Source: Rattus norvegicus (Eukaryota > Chordata > Mammalia > Rodentia > Muridae). Taken from it: 64,000 nucleotides of DNA. Location: NCBI RefSeq assembly GCF_036323735.1, contig NC_086037.1, positions 57,125,002 through 57,189,001 on the forward strand, in the 5' to 3' direction. Position numbers and translations under genes: made by a program. Numbering within the stretch: the stretch's first letter is position 1; each line of letters opens with the position of its first letter. Positions 10,283 through 21,187 of the stretch are shown in pieces. The notes beneath the pieces are model-generated. The model was not told the origin of the DNA. It made no database searches and was given only the letters and a program-made list of their open reading frames with translations.

Positions 10283-10592
10283 AGTAACTTTGTTTGTGAA
10301 AGTGCTTGCTGGGAGACCACGAGAACACACCCACGTTTGGTTCCTAAAATCCATTTTTAAAGACCCATGGGTGGTGTATGCTTGTTATCCCAGAGCTGGG
10401 GAGGTGGAGACGGGAGGCCCTCTGGGGCTGCTGGACAGCAAGCCTAGTTTGAACCTCAAGCGAGATCCCAGAGACTGTATCCAGTGAATGGCTCCTGGGG
10501 AAAGACACCCAAGGTTGTCCTCTGGCTTCCACATATACATGTGGCGCATGTGTAGAGCATGTGTATCTGCAGACACACATGCCCAAGCACGT

Positions 10593-10597
<5 letters not shown>
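10283..10597 (+). mobile_element. Composite tRNA-headed SINE (B3A/B4-like)
   Basis: A decayed tRNA-like head is followed by a B1-like body (GGTGGTGTATGCTTGTTATCC, GAGACGGGAGGCC) and the GTTGTCCTCTGGCTTCCACA tail motif, running straight into a (CA)n tract. Confidence 0.7.

Positions 10598-10647
<50 letters not shown>
10598..10647 (+). repeat. (CA)n microsatellite
   Basis: About 25 perfect CA units growing from the preceding SINE tail. Confidence 0.97.
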
Positions 10648-10649
<2 letters not shown>

Positions 10650-11420
10650 GGGAAACATTTCCCATCTTGATCACAGAGATGCCAAGCAAGTAAGAAGAGA
10701 GAATCAAATGTAAGAGAGATGTGACATTGCAGCCTTAAAGTTGGAGGAGGAAGGAGGTGGCCAGCCGACGAGTGTTGCTATTCTACAGAGCCGGAAATAA
10801 GAAGGCTCAGAGCCTCAGCTCAAAGGAACCAAATGTTATCAATCCGTAGGAGCAGGGAAAAGGATCCTTCCGTACAGTTTCCTTATACGCTAGAGACACC
10901 CGAGTCAGACTTCTGGCCTATGATACTTCAGGTTTCTGTATTTTCAATGAGTGGATAGAACAGTGGTTATGGAATGAAGGTGAACCAAGAAGCCACCTTT
11001 GAGTTGGGTCTGTTTCTGGTCTTAGAACGTGCTGGCATATGGAAAAGGCAGCGCCAAATCTCAAAACGCTCATTACTGTCAATGCAAGCAATGGTCAGGC
11101 TAGTTAAAATGGTGACTGAAAGGGCGCATTTAAAGAGGGGTCAGCATTGTGTTCATTATCATAGAATCTAACGCTTCATTTCCAGACTGGCTTAGGAGGT
11201 CTGGGAAACAGTCTTTTTGTTGAGGTATTAAATATTTACTTTTCTTTCTTTCCTTTTTTTTTTTTTAGACTTCATGAGCGAAGCAGCCTTCTCTTTTTCT
11301 GGGTAAATGTCATATGTAAATACATCCCCTGTAATCACCAGACCTTGTTGAAGCAGTCAATCATCTGTCTTAGGAGAGCGATGTGCCCAACAATTAGGTC
11401 AAGTTTGTATCAGCTCGGCT
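10648..11420. other. Unique sequence
   Basis: No gene or repeat family recognised. A pyrimidine/T-run lies at 11237-11268. Confidence 0.4.
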
Positions 11421-11448
11421 CCCCGCCCCCCCCCCCCCCCCCCCCCCC
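11421..11448 (+). repeat. Poly(C) tract
   Basis: A nearly pure C run with 23 consecutive C residues at 11426-11448. Long G/C homopolymers are uncommon and error-prone in sequencing, so the length is uncertain. Confidence 0.9.
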
Positions 11449-12030
11449 GCCGTGGCTAATTGAAATTTCTGTGGGCCTTTAAGTGCATCTGCTGTTAGTT
11501 GAGCAGACTCTTCTCCTGGCTGTTCTTTTGGCTCCTGAGTGTCTCTTAGCCACTTCTCCCATGTAATGTGTATGTGTAGGGTCTTCCAGAGTGCTCCAAA
11601 CCCTCAGTGTACTCAGGAGTCATCCAGATATGTAACAAGGGGAGTCAGGGTACTCTTGACTGGCTGCACCTGGTTTCTTGCAGGAGTTTACTTCACAGTA
11701 CAATTTCCCTTCTTCAAAATAGGAGTTTTAGTTTTTAGAACATTAATGGTTCAGCGAGGTAGGGTCTGAGGTGGGCCTAGAGGAATCCATCTTTTTTTGA
11801 CCCATCCTCCTCAGTAGGTACCAGCTGTTTCCAGTTTGTACCTCAGTCTGTCAGACCCTTCCCTCCTCAGCCCTTTTGTGGATGGGATTATGTTCTTGCT
11901 AAATTCACAGGTTGAAACGCTAATCCCCCGGACATGGCTGTATCTGGAGACAGGGCCTTTAAGGAGGCAACCAGCATTAAATTTAGGGGAAGTCTGACCT
12001 CTTTTAGGTAAAAGCATCACCACAGAGTTA
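11449..12030. other. Unique sequence
   Basis: No recognised gene or repeat. Confidence 0.4.
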
Positions 12031-12660
12031 TGCACAGCTTAATGAATTCTTTTGATTCTTGCTTTCTGAATGACGGGGCTTATCAAACTCTCATAAAGCA
12101 CCTTGGATCCTGGACCTGAAGCTTTAAAGAACCCTAATAACTAAATAAAATTTAGATACCATTAACACTCCCCATAATTATCACAAAGAGCCAGGGACGT
12201 TTTAAATGTCAACAAATCAAGTTGGCTGTTTTGTTCTGGATTTCGACTGAGATGTTAACAGACAGAAATCCAGTTAAAACCCCGCACGAAATACGTTTTT
12301 TTGTTTTAATTTTTTTTTAAACCTCACATTGCTTAGCTCAGGAGGATATAAGTACAAGGGTGTGTTAGAGTATTTTATTAGCTTTTAGACCGAGAGTCAG
12401 CTTCGAGAATTACCTAATTATACTCAACCTCGGTGGCGTTGACATTCTGCAAAATCGCTACAGAGCAGGTTCTCATGTGGCACGTGTGCGCTGGGGCTTA
12501 ATCTGGCATTCACTCTGTTCTAATGTCTGGGTAATTTGGGAACTGCTGTAAATATAATTACCATGGGAGTGCAAAGTGTAATTCTTTTCTTAAATAAAAA
12601 CCACTATACTCATACAGTATATATTGAAAAGGAGCTGAGAAAAGTGTATAAGGGAGTCCT
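12031..12660. other. AT-rich repeat-free stretch, possible conserved noncoding DNA
   Basis: AT-rich and repeat-poor, with several TAAT-core motifs (CCATAATTATCAC near 12172, CCTAATTATACTC near 12412, ATATAATTACC near 12553). These resemble homeodomain sites common in developmental enhancers. No other support. Confidence 0.3.
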
Positions 12661-12904
12661 CCCAAATAACAAAATGACTTCATTTATTCTCTGTTAATTG
12701 TCATTTATTATCATCACTGAGAAGGAAGAGGAGACGGCAAGGAGAAAATGGCGTGAGATGCTTGGGAATATCGGAAAGAGAAAGGAGTTTGATTCGAGTG
12801 GGAAAAGAGTTAATTTTTTTTTTTTTTAAATCATGGGCTGTAAACTGTACTAATCAACCTTCAGTTCCACTAAAAGGAGGTGAGGAATGAAAAGTAAAAT
12901 ACTT
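12661..12904. other. Unique sequence with T-run
   Basis: A poly(T) tract lies at about 12815-12828. Nothing else recognised. Confidence 0.4.
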
Positions 12905-13260
12905 TTGCATGTGTATGTGTGTGTATTTTGTGCATGAATGTGCATGTTCGTGTGGGGATACATGTGTGTTTGCTGGTGCATGCATGTGTGACTGTGTGTG
13001 GAAGAGGAAGTGGACATTGGAATGTCTTTCTTGATCACCCTCTACTGTATTCACTGGGGCAGGTCCCTGGCTGAGTCTGCAACTTGCCACTTCCTGTCAC
13101 TTTAGCTGGCCCAGCTTGTCCAGTGGATCATTGCTTCCTATCTTCCAGCAGAGGAAGCCACCATATCTACCTGGCTTTTATTTGGGTTTTAGAGATCTGA
13201 ACCCAAGTCCTTATGCCCACGGGGCAAGGATTTCTCTACTAAGCCACCTCTGAAGCACTA
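12905..13260 (-). mobile_element. Composite tRNA-headed SINE (B3A/B4-like)
   Basis: A TG-rich tail region, then a body with GGCAGGTCCCTGGCTGAGTC, ending in a decayed head with ACTAAGCCACCTCTGAAGC. Diverged but long. Confidence 0.6.
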
Positions 13261-13768
13261 AGAAAACATATTTAAAAATCAACAAATGTGTACTGACCAT
13301 TTATACTCCAGGCAACGATGACCATTGAGCTCAGACGTGGCTGTGACAGGGTCGGTTACTCTACGCATCTCGCAGAGTGGAGAGCGCCAATGTAGACGAG
13401 GAAAAGAAAAGCAGGCAATAATCAAGCAGAGTCCGAATAAACAAAGCATCAATATCGATTTCTAATCATAAGTGATTTGTAGTCAGGCATTCTGAAGAGT
13501 TGCTTTATCACTTTGAAATTAGAAGATGTCCTAGGATCCGGGGATTTAGGGCCAGAGTGACTCGTAGATCACTTACAATCAAAGACTTATTGATAATTGC
13601 TCAGAGGAGATTTGAGGGCTCTCACAACACCAACAAAATGGTGTACGCGGCAACACAGACACCACACAGCTTGGCTTAGCCCTTCCACAGTATTTACACA
13701 TTTATAGAGATATAAGAATATATTTTTTATTTGTCAGTAAAAAATAAAAATAATGCTGCACTTTAGGC
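13261..13768. other. Unique sequence
   Basis: No recognised gene or repeat. Confidence 0.4.
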
Positions 13769-13880
13769 TTTGTTTTGAGATGGAGTCTCATGTAGCCCAG
13801 GCTGTCCTCGAACTCAGTACTCAGCTGAAGATGACCTTTGCATGTAGGAAAGGTGTGATGTACACCATGGAACATGTACA
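13769..13880 (-). mobile_element. B1 SINE fragment
   Basis: TTTTGAGATGGAGTCTCATG, GTAGCCCAGGCTGTCC and TCGAACTC mark the reverse complement of the B1 3' half. The remainder decays into unique sequence. Confidence 0.75.
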
Positions 13881-14137
13881 TGCCACACCCACAGAGGGGC
13901 AGCCTGGAGGGAATGGACTCAAACCGCGTATGAGTTCTTTTTGAGGTTCCCACACCCCTGGAGATTCTTACTGTGCATACAGATGGGGCCTGCAGCGTAT
14001 GTCGCTCAGCTCTGCAAGGGAGCAGGTGCTTGGGACTCTGTTAGCTTGTATGATGGCCTCTCTGCTGTGAGCACAACTTAGAAGAGAGCTGAGGTTTGTA
14101 GTGCCACCAAGGGAAGGTGTAGAATGGGAAATACACC

Positions 14138-14138
<1 letters not shown>

Positions 14139-14192
<54 letters not shown>
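14139..14192 (+). repeat. (TCTA)n microsatellite
   Basis: About 13 perfect tetranucleotide units, the GATA-type repeat on the other strand. Confidence 0.97.
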
Positions 14193-14350
14193 CATATATA
14201 GTGTGTACATATGTTTTCGTGTTTGTGGGTGCATGTGTGAATGCCAAGACAAATACATGTATTTGTGCACATGTGTGTGGAGGCCAGATGTTGCCACTGG
14301 GTACCTTCTTCGGTTGCTTCCAGTTTATCTTTGGAGGCAGTGGTTCTGAG
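14193..14350 (-). mobile_element. SINE tail/body fragment (B3A/B4-like)
   Basis: GTGTGTGGAGGCCAGATGTTG is the usual reverse tail of composite rodent SINEs. The body is decayed and the head not visible. Confidence 0.5.
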
Positions 14351-15067
14351 CCTCGGAATGGGCTTCCTTGTGGAAATCTGCCCAGAGTCAGATAGCAACT
14401 GCTTGCGCGACCCAGTGACTCTTCTTCCCACTGTCTGGAGAGAGACAACCGCCCCTCCCTAACCCCATGGAGTTTTACCAGTTCCCACAGCACACGGCTG
14501 TCTGCACCTTGGCAGTCTGCTCACCATCGATGCAAGGACAGGAGCTGCCTGCTCTGTGACAGTAGCTCACAGCTACTCACAGCCCCTGTGGGTGAGGGAG
14601 AAAAGTAGAGCCATGAGCAGGCAGGGGTCACTGTCATTCTTGAGAGACTGCAGACCTCAGTTATCAGATGAGTATTAGAACTTCTAAAAATACCTCTGTC
14701 TGAATGTCTCACCGGCCAATTAGATCAGAATAGCTGGAGATATGGCTGGGTCATCGGTCTGTCTTAAAGTCTTCACATGCGACTCTAATGTAGGGCTGGA
14801 GTTGCAAATTACTCTTTTAATATGCCCCAGACTACCCACACGAGTCACTGAAAGAGGTGATTAATTCTGAGGCGAACCAATAAAGAGATAACACAGCTCT
14901 AACTCAGAACAACCCCCTCCCCCACATCAGTCTGATGAAACAGAACAACAGCAAAACAACTACTTTTGGAGAAAAATATTGAAGATTATAATTCACTAGC
15001 GAATGAAAAATCAAGGACCTCGTTAATATTTTTCCTTTAGAAAAGGTATTTTGCTTTTGGTTTTATT
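14351..15067. other. Unique sequence
   Basis: No recognised gene or repeat. Confidence 0.4.
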
Positions 15068-15249
15068 TATGTGTGTGTGTGTGAGCGCACATGTGTGTGC
15101 AGGTGCCCACAGAGACAGAGGAGGTGTAAAAATCCTTGGGTCTGGAGTTACAGGCAGTCATGAGCCGCCCAGTGTGAGTGCTAGAAGGGATCACCGGCCC
15201 TCAGTGAGAGCAACAGGATGCTTAACCGCTGAACCGTCTCTCCAGCCCC
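15068..15249 (-). mobile_element. B3-type SINE
   Basis: A short TG tract, then GGTCTGGAGTTACAGGCAGT, and a head end GAACCGTCTCTCCAGCCCC in reverse orientation. Near full length. Confidence 0.85.
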
Positions 15250-15777
15250 AGTCGCTGGTTTTCAAAATGAAACAGAAAGTAGCTTAAAACACGAACACGT
15301 GAAATGGAGATCATAAACAAAATCCTCCTTCAGTATGACTAAAGAAAAGGGAACAAAAAACAGAGAGGGTAGAGAGATAATAAGAAAATAAATCATAGGT
15401 CTTTCCCTGAGGGGAAGAAAGGCTTAAATCTAAAACTTAAAAAGGCTCTGTGGTGCCTGAACGGCACTGGAATTAAAGTGGATGGTATAAAAGCAGTATA
15501 TCATGGGCTATTTGAGATAAGGACCGAGCTCTAAGGATGCTGCATATAGCCATTCTCTAAGGGAAAAAAAACCAACAACATTAGTTTAGAGAATGCAAGT
15601 TCAGTTGCTAAAGAGTTAGGACACCAATATGTCCTACATAGGTTATCTAGATATTCTGAGAAGATGGGGTCGTTTGAATAAGCAAGGCTAATGACCTGGA
15701 GAGAGTTGTGTATCTGTATTATCAGCTCTACCTATCTATGTCATTGATATCTGTATCTATATTATCTATATCTAGAC
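15250..15777. other. Unique sequence
   Basis: No recognised gene or repeat apart from short TATC-like runs near 15730-15775. Confidence 0.4.
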
Positions 15778-16222
15778 AGAAGGTCCCTGACTTACAATAG
15801 TTTGATTTATGAGTGTCTGCCCCATAATGTTGCAAAGTGATAAGTATTGGGTAGAAACTGTGCCTTAAGATTTAACACTGTCCTCGCTTGTGATGTGCTT
15901 GTACTGTACGTGGCCTCTATGCTGGGGGGTGACAGTGAGCTGCAGCTAGAATCAGCAGGGAGCTCAGAAATGGTAACAAAAGACAGGCGACAGCTGACCA
16001 TGTTGCTATGGGGTGATATTGGCAAGGTGCATTCAAGGCAATTTGGACTTAGTAATCTTTCCTTTTTCTTTTTGGAGTTTTGAGACATTGTCTCGCTCTG
16101 TAGCCCAAGCTGGCCTTTAGCTTGTGGTCCTCTTGTTTCTCTACCTTGTAGGAGTTGGGATTACAGTGTATACTGCCGCCCTGGCTGACTTACAAAACCT
16201 CAATTTACAATAGACTTACTGA
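15778..16222. mobile_element. Tigger-like DNA transposon fossil split by a B1
   Basis: The left part reads GGTCCCTGACTTACAATAG with a following TTGCAAAGTGATAAG region. The right part includes GTGCATTCAAGGCAATTTGG and, beyond the B1, CTTACAAAACCTCAATTTAC. These match the non-autonomous pogo/Tigger-type element whose ends are rich in GACTTACGAT-like repeats. Much diverged. Exact family not certain. Confidence 0.55.
16072..16188 (-). mobile_element. B1 SINE inserted in Tigger-like fossil
   Basis: Reverse B1: GGAGTTTTGAGACATTGTC, TCTGTAGCCCAAGCTGGCC, GGGATTACAGTG. It interrupts Tigger-like sequence on both sides, so it is the younger insertion. Confidence 0.8.
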
Positions 16223-16300
16223 GACAAAAGCACAATGACAAACTGAGGAACACGTACACGCATGGGCATTTACTATATATAATAAGGATGTACATTATGG

Positions 16301-16372
16301 GGCTAGGAAGGTAGTGTAGCCAATAAGAACATTTACTACTCTTGCGGAGGCTTCTGCTTCCAGTACAAACCT
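16301..16372 (+). mobile_element. Degenerate B2/B3 SINE head
   Basis: GGGGCTAGGAAGGTAGTGTA, AATAAGAACATTTACTACTC and TTGCGGAGGC line up with the tRNA-derived head. No tail visible. Confidence 0.45.
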
Positions 16373-16604
16373 CAGACTGGGGGCATCAGCGCGGCTCGTG
16401 GCTGCAGTAGGAAGACACGTGTCCACATGAACCTTGGGCTTCAATTCAGCCTGGAGCCGCTGACCACAGATAGCAAAGTGGCCTGCAGGACAAGCACAGA
16501 CTGTAGAGATATCTTCTGTGGAGGTCCAATCCAGAGAATGGATTTCAATAAAACCCCAAAAGAAGTGAGTGTAAGGTTTGAGGGGGAAGAACCCCAGTTT
16601 ACCA

Positions 16605-16812
16605 CAGGGGTTCTCAACCCGTGGGCCGCGACCCCTCACACAGCGGTTGCTTGTCAGATATCCTGCGGATGAGATATTTACATTACAGTTCATCACAGTA
16701 GCAAAATTACAGTTATGAAGTAGCAACAAAAATAATCTTATGGTTGGGGGTCACCACAACATGAAGAACTGTACTAAAGGGCTGTAGGATTAGGAAGGTT
16801 GAGAACCAACCA
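16605..16812. mobile_element. URR1-type hAT DNA transposon
   Basis: The terminal inverted repeats are CAGGGGTTCTCAACC on the left and GGTTGAGAACC on the right. The core includes TAGCAAAATTACAGTTATGA. URR1 is a short non-autonomous hAT-Charlie element found in rodents. Target duplication not clear here. Confidence 0.85.
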
Positions 16813-17215
16813 CCGCCCTAGAGTTCTGTCCTGTTGGATGTGAGGAGCTCGTCTCATAGCAACAGGCAGGGGTAAATGTATGTATTTCCAGCTGACTCTC
16901 GGAGACCCTAGTGGACAGGTAGAGTGTCCCGGGTAGCAGCACAGATGTTTAATCTTGATTTCTACATGAATTTCTGTCATAGCTGTTAGGAATTGATATG
17001 CAGCCAACAATTATGCTAACACGTGAGGTTACTAATCTAATGTGTATATGTGAGTGTGGTAGAGTGGGAAAGACTATGAAAAACTGAACTTGCCAGAAAG
17101 AGTAAAAAGCTAGAGGGACACAGAAGGTGCAAATAATTATTAAATTATAAGAATAATTAATCTATTAAAATTTAATAATTAAATTACAAGATTAAACTAT
17201 AAGAATAAAACGTTC
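16813..17215. other. Unique/AT-rich sequence
   Basis: No gene recognised. 17136-17210 is AT-rich with TTAAATTA-like runs. Confidence 0.4.
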
Positions 17216-17430
17216 AGGACTGAACGGATGGCTCAGTAGTTAAGAGCACACATTATTCCTGCAGAGGACCTGAGTTTGGTTCCAAGAACCTATGTCATGT
17301 GACTCAGAACCAGTCAGCTCCAGAGGATCCAATGTCTTTGGCTTCTCCAGGCACCTGGACTTGAACACAAACCCACTTGTGCACGTGTGTATAATACACA
17401 TAATTAAAAATAAAATCTAAAAGAATAAAA
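17216..17430 (+). mobile_element. B3-type SINE
   Basis: Head GGATGGCTCAGTAGTTAAGA, CTGCAGAGGACCTGAG, tail motif CAGCTCCAGAGGATCC, A-rich end AATTAAAAATAAAATC. Near full length. Confidence 0.85.
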
Positions 17431-17562
17431 ACCAAGGACATTAATTATTACAATACATAAAAATGTAGAAAGAATTTCTGTAACAGATCAGAGACTCTCT
17501 GGGTTAGGATGCAAGATGCACAAATAAAACTAATTGTTAGACTATTCGAAGCAGTAGGGTTT

Positions 17563-17674
17563 AAGTTGGGAGTGGAGGCTCATGTCTGTAATTTCAGCAT
17601 ATGGAGGTTGGGCTGAGGTAGGATGGTTGTCATGTTTTCAAGGTCAGTCAGGGATACAAGGTGAGACCTATCTC
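17563..17674 (+). mobile_element. B1 SINE, diverged
   Basis: GGCTCATGTCTGTAATTTCA, GGTCAGTCAGGGATACAAGG and GAGACCTATCTC follow B1. Its tail gives rise to the next repeat. Confidence 0.65.
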
Positions 17675-18069
17675 AACCAAACCAAACCAACCAACCCAAC
17701 CCAACCCAACCCAACCCAACCAACCACCCAACCAACCAACTCAACCCAAACCAACCAACCAACCAACCAACCCAACCCAACCCAACCAACCACCCACCCA
17801 ACCAGCCAACCAAACACAACCAAAACCGAACCAACCAACCAACCAACCAAACCAAACCAACCAACCAACCCAACCCAACCCAACCCAAACCAACCCAATA
17901 CAACCCAACCCAACCCAACCAACCAACCCAACCCAACCCAACCCAAACCAACCAACCAACCAACCAACCAACCCAACCCAACCCAACCCAAGCCAAGCCA
18001 AGCCAAGCCAAGCCAACCCAAACCAACCTAAACCAAACCAAACCAAACCAAACCAGCCAACCAAAACCA
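17675..18069 (+). repeat. (AACC)n/(AACCC)n array from B1 tail
   Basis: About 395 bp of mixed ACCA and ACCCA units. The minus strand reads (TTGGG)n/(TTGG)n with many clusters of four or more GGG runs spaced by TT, for example opposite 17694-17720. Long open frames on both strands (Asn/Pro/Thr/Gln on +, Gly/Leu/Val/Trp on -) are translations of the repeat. Confidence 0.95.
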
Positions 18070-18172
18070 GTAGGGTTCAAATGTACCAAGCACATGACAA
18101 AACCAAAACATGTAAATGACTTGGATCAAGTAAAATGATAGGGGTAGGTTCTTTAAAAAGGTTTTAATTAGC

Positions 18173-19090
18173 AGACACAGATACACACTTATACACATAC
18201 ATACTCATACACAAATACACACTCACACACATACATATACTCACACACATATACACTCACACACACATACATATACTCACACACACTCATTCTCACAGTC
18301 AAACACACTCTCACACACTGTTACACACACAGGCACACAGTCACACAGTCACACACTCAAACACACTCAACTCACGATACATACACATTCACACAGTAAA
18401 ACACACACACACACTCACTCTTACACTCACACATACTCATGATACACATTCACACAGTCACACACTCACACACACTCATGCATATACATTCACACAGTCA
18501 CACACACTCTCACACACACAGTCCTACATTCATACACACACTCTCAACTCACAATACATACACACTTACACACACACTCATGCATACACATTTACACAGT
18601 CACACACACATTCTCACACACAGTCCTACACTCACACATACTCTTACTCATACACAGTCACATATACACACATACACACTCATACACATACACACTCACA
18701 TGCACTCTCACACTCCCACATATATACATACACACTCACACATATACATTCACACAGGCACACACAGTATCACACTCACATACATACTCTCATTCATACA
18801 CAGTCATATACTTACAAATATACACACTCACACACATACACACTCACACAGTCTCACACTCACACACATTCTCTGTCACTCATACACAGTCACACACTCA
18901 CATACACACATATACATTCACACTGTCACATACACACACACATACATATACTCACAAATAAACAGTCACATGCACACTCAGAGTCACACACACACACAGT
19001 CTCACAGGTACACAGTCACACACAACTCAAACACAGACTCACACACACACACACAAACACACATACACTCCCACTCCCACTCCCACACAC
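18173..19090 (+). repeat. Long CA-rich degenerate array
   Basis: More than 900 bp of ACAC with CTCAC, CATAC, CAGTC and CATTC variants, several recurring as larger units (for example ACACATTCACACAGTCACAC). It looks like an old CA microsatellite reworked into a minisatellite. A 299-codon frame of mainly His, Thr, Ser and Ile covers most of it but is not a gene. Confidence 0.93.
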
Positions 19091-19105
19091 GTTCTTATGT
19101 GTACG

Positions 19106-19109
<4 letters not shown>

Positions 19110-19165
<56 letters not shown>

Positions 19166-19170
19166 TGTAT
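19110..19170 (+). repeat. (TC)n(TG)n composite microsatellite
   Basis: (TC)19 to 19148, then TG to about 19170. Confidence 0.97.
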
Positions 19171-19290
19171 GTGTGCAGATGCCCTCAGAAACCAGAAGAG
19201 GGGGTCAGATCGCTTGAGCAGTACAGCATGACACAAGGAATTAAACCTGGGTCTTCTGGAAGAGCAGCAAAACTTCTCACCCCGAACCAG
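19171..19290 (-). mobile_element. B2/B3-type SINE, 5' half
   Basis: Reverse orientation: GATGCCCTCAGAAACCAGAA, GGGTCAGATCGC, GGTCTTCTGGAAGAGCAGC. The TG tract abuts its tail side. Confidence 0.8.
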
Positions 19291-19975
19291 CACATACTAA
19301 TTGTAAAAGACAGTGGGTTACTTATGACTTTTTCATAATACGCACAGTACACTTTGCTCACAACCACCCCCCCCCACTTCCCTCACAGTGTCCCCTTCCC
19401 TTTCTTGTTTGTCCCCACCCTCTTCCCCTTAGTAGCAGGTTTTAATGTAACTTATTAAAAAACTATTAATAAGAAATTCAATAAAAACCCAGGCTACTTT
19501 ACACTTAAATTAGGCAACTATGAGCTCAGAGCGATATGTTCTTAAAAACACCTCAGTCTGTGTACAATGAGCAAGCAATATTTTTTTTGGCTTCCCAGGC
19601 ATGTGTAATTATAAAACGTGAGTAAGATCACAACGCATTAACGTTTAGAGACTGCAGATCACATTTCTAATTGTGGCCAATAAAAATAGAAATCAATATA
19701 ATTACTGTAAAATCTTAGCTAGCTGTAATTTAAAAACAGCTTCGATTAAAGTAGAAATTTAAAATATCACAAATTGTCTAGGTAGGAACGTGCCAAGAGA
19801 TTAGCTTACGTGGAAGCTCCTATGACAGTTATTGTTTTGTTCAGAGAAAAATTATTACAATTAAAAGAATCTCCCCATAACAGAGATCGCGGCCATTTAA
19901 TTTAATGAAAAGTACAGGATTGTACGCTGAGAGAGTGAAGGCAGTAATAAAAATAAAAGGTTAAAGAAACAGAAC
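19291..19975. other. AT-rich repeat-free stretch, possible conserved noncoding DNA
   Basis: Mostly AT-rich from 19440 on, with motifs such as CTAATTGTGGCC (19669), AATATAATTACTG and TTAGCTAGCTGTAATTT. No repeat and no coding signal seen. Confidence 0.3.
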
Positions 19976-20118
19976 GAGCCAGGTAGGGTGGCTCTTTAAT
20001 CGTAGCCCTCGGAAGGCAGAGGCTGGCTGCTCTCCTTGAGTCTGATGCCAGCCTGGTCTACAGAGTGAGTTCCAGGACAGTCAGGGCTACACAGAGAAAC
20101 CCTGTCTTGAAAAACAGG
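19976..20118 (+). mobile_element. B1 SINE, near full length
   Basis: GAGCCAGGTAGGGTGGCTC at the start, CAGCCTGGTCTACAGAGTGA in the middle, GAAACCCTGTCTTGAAAAAC at the end. Confidence 0.9.
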
Positions 20119-20183
20119 ACAAAACACATTGAAAGAACACCTTTTGAAAAAAGATAAATATACTTTCCACACCCAGAGCATGT

Positions 20184-20621
20184 CAAATACAGAGGCGAAT
20201 GCTAGCAGCAAACTATTGAACTGAGAACGGGGTCCCCATTGGAGGAATTAGAGAAAGGACTGAAGGAGCTGAAGGGGCTTGAGACCCATGAGAACAACAC
20301 CAACCAACCAGAGCTTCCAGGGACTAAACCACCATCCAAAGACTATACATGGACTGACTCATGGCTCCAGCTGCATATGTAGCAGAGGATGGCCTTGTTG
20401 GTCACCAGTGGAAGGAGAAGCCCTTGATCCTGCCAAGAGTGGACCCCCCAGTGTAGGGGAATATTGGGGGGCAGAAAGGGGGGTTGGTTGGGGATGGGGA
20501 ACACCCTTATAGAAGAAGGGGAGGGGGATGGGATGGGGGCTTATGTCTGGGAAACTGGGAAAGGGGATACCATTTGAAATGTAAATAAAAAAAATCCAAT
20601 AAAAAAAGACAAAAAAAAAAG
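20184..20621 (+). mobile_element. 5'-truncated LINE-1 3' UTR, diverged subfamily
   Basis: Aligns with the L1 3' UTR at about 1745-2215, but with many substitutions and a different middle (AGCTGCATATGTAGCAGAGG). It keeps the G-rich tract and ends in A-rich sequence. It is older than, or of a different lineage from, the copies at 1 and 2821. Confidence 0.88.
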
Positions 20622-20629
20622 GGCTCTTA

Positions 20630-20791
20630 GAGAAAGAGAGAGAGAGAGAGAGACAGAGACAGAGAGAGAGACAGAGAGAGACAGAGAGAGACAGAGAGAC
20701 AGAGAGTGTGTGACAGAGAGAGAGTGTGTGACAGAGAGAGAGAGAGTGACAGAGAGAGAGAGAGAGAGAGTGACAGAGAGAGAGAGAGAGA
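20630..20791 (+). repeat. (GA)n array with GACAGA and GTGTGTGAC variants
   Basis: Homopurine-rich array directly after the L1 tail. The 61-codon and 168-codon minus-strand frames across it are Ser/Leu translations. Confidence 0.95.
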
Positions 20792-21187
20792 TCTATGAGA
20801 TGTGTCACCCATGTACCCATGTCCTGGCAGGTCTTCCCCTTAGCTAACCCTGGAAGCCCTCCCACTGCCCCCCGAGGTATATGTTATTAATGTTATTAAT
20901 CTGGGTTCTTCTCAAATCAAGTTGCCAGTCGGAACTAGTCATTGTATGTATGCCGAAAAAAGTAAACAGTTTGTAAGAGAATATTGTGTGTATTCCTTCT
21001 GAGGATCATATTTTATTGATAGCCAGTGTCTTGCTTATTTCATTTTTATGAGTGTATTTATTTTACCAACATCTATTTTGCAAGGACTCTGCTTCCATCA
21101 CTGTTAGTACTCAAACTTACATGTGACACCTTTCTTTATAGTCCCAAGGTCTGACGACATGTTTTATTTTCTACCACCATCTCTTTC
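20792..21187. other. Unique sequence
   Basis: No recognised gene or repeat. Confidence 0.4.

Noticed and set aside
17582..18119. Long Asn/Pro/Thr/Gln frames and, on the other strand, Gly/Leu/Val/Trp frames
   Set aside because: All frames are open because the ACCA/ACCCA units lack stop codons; no gene structure.
18439..19338. 299-codon open frame rich in His, Thr, Ser
   Set aside because: It is a translation of the CA-rich array; composition follows the ACAC period and it ends in SINE sequence.
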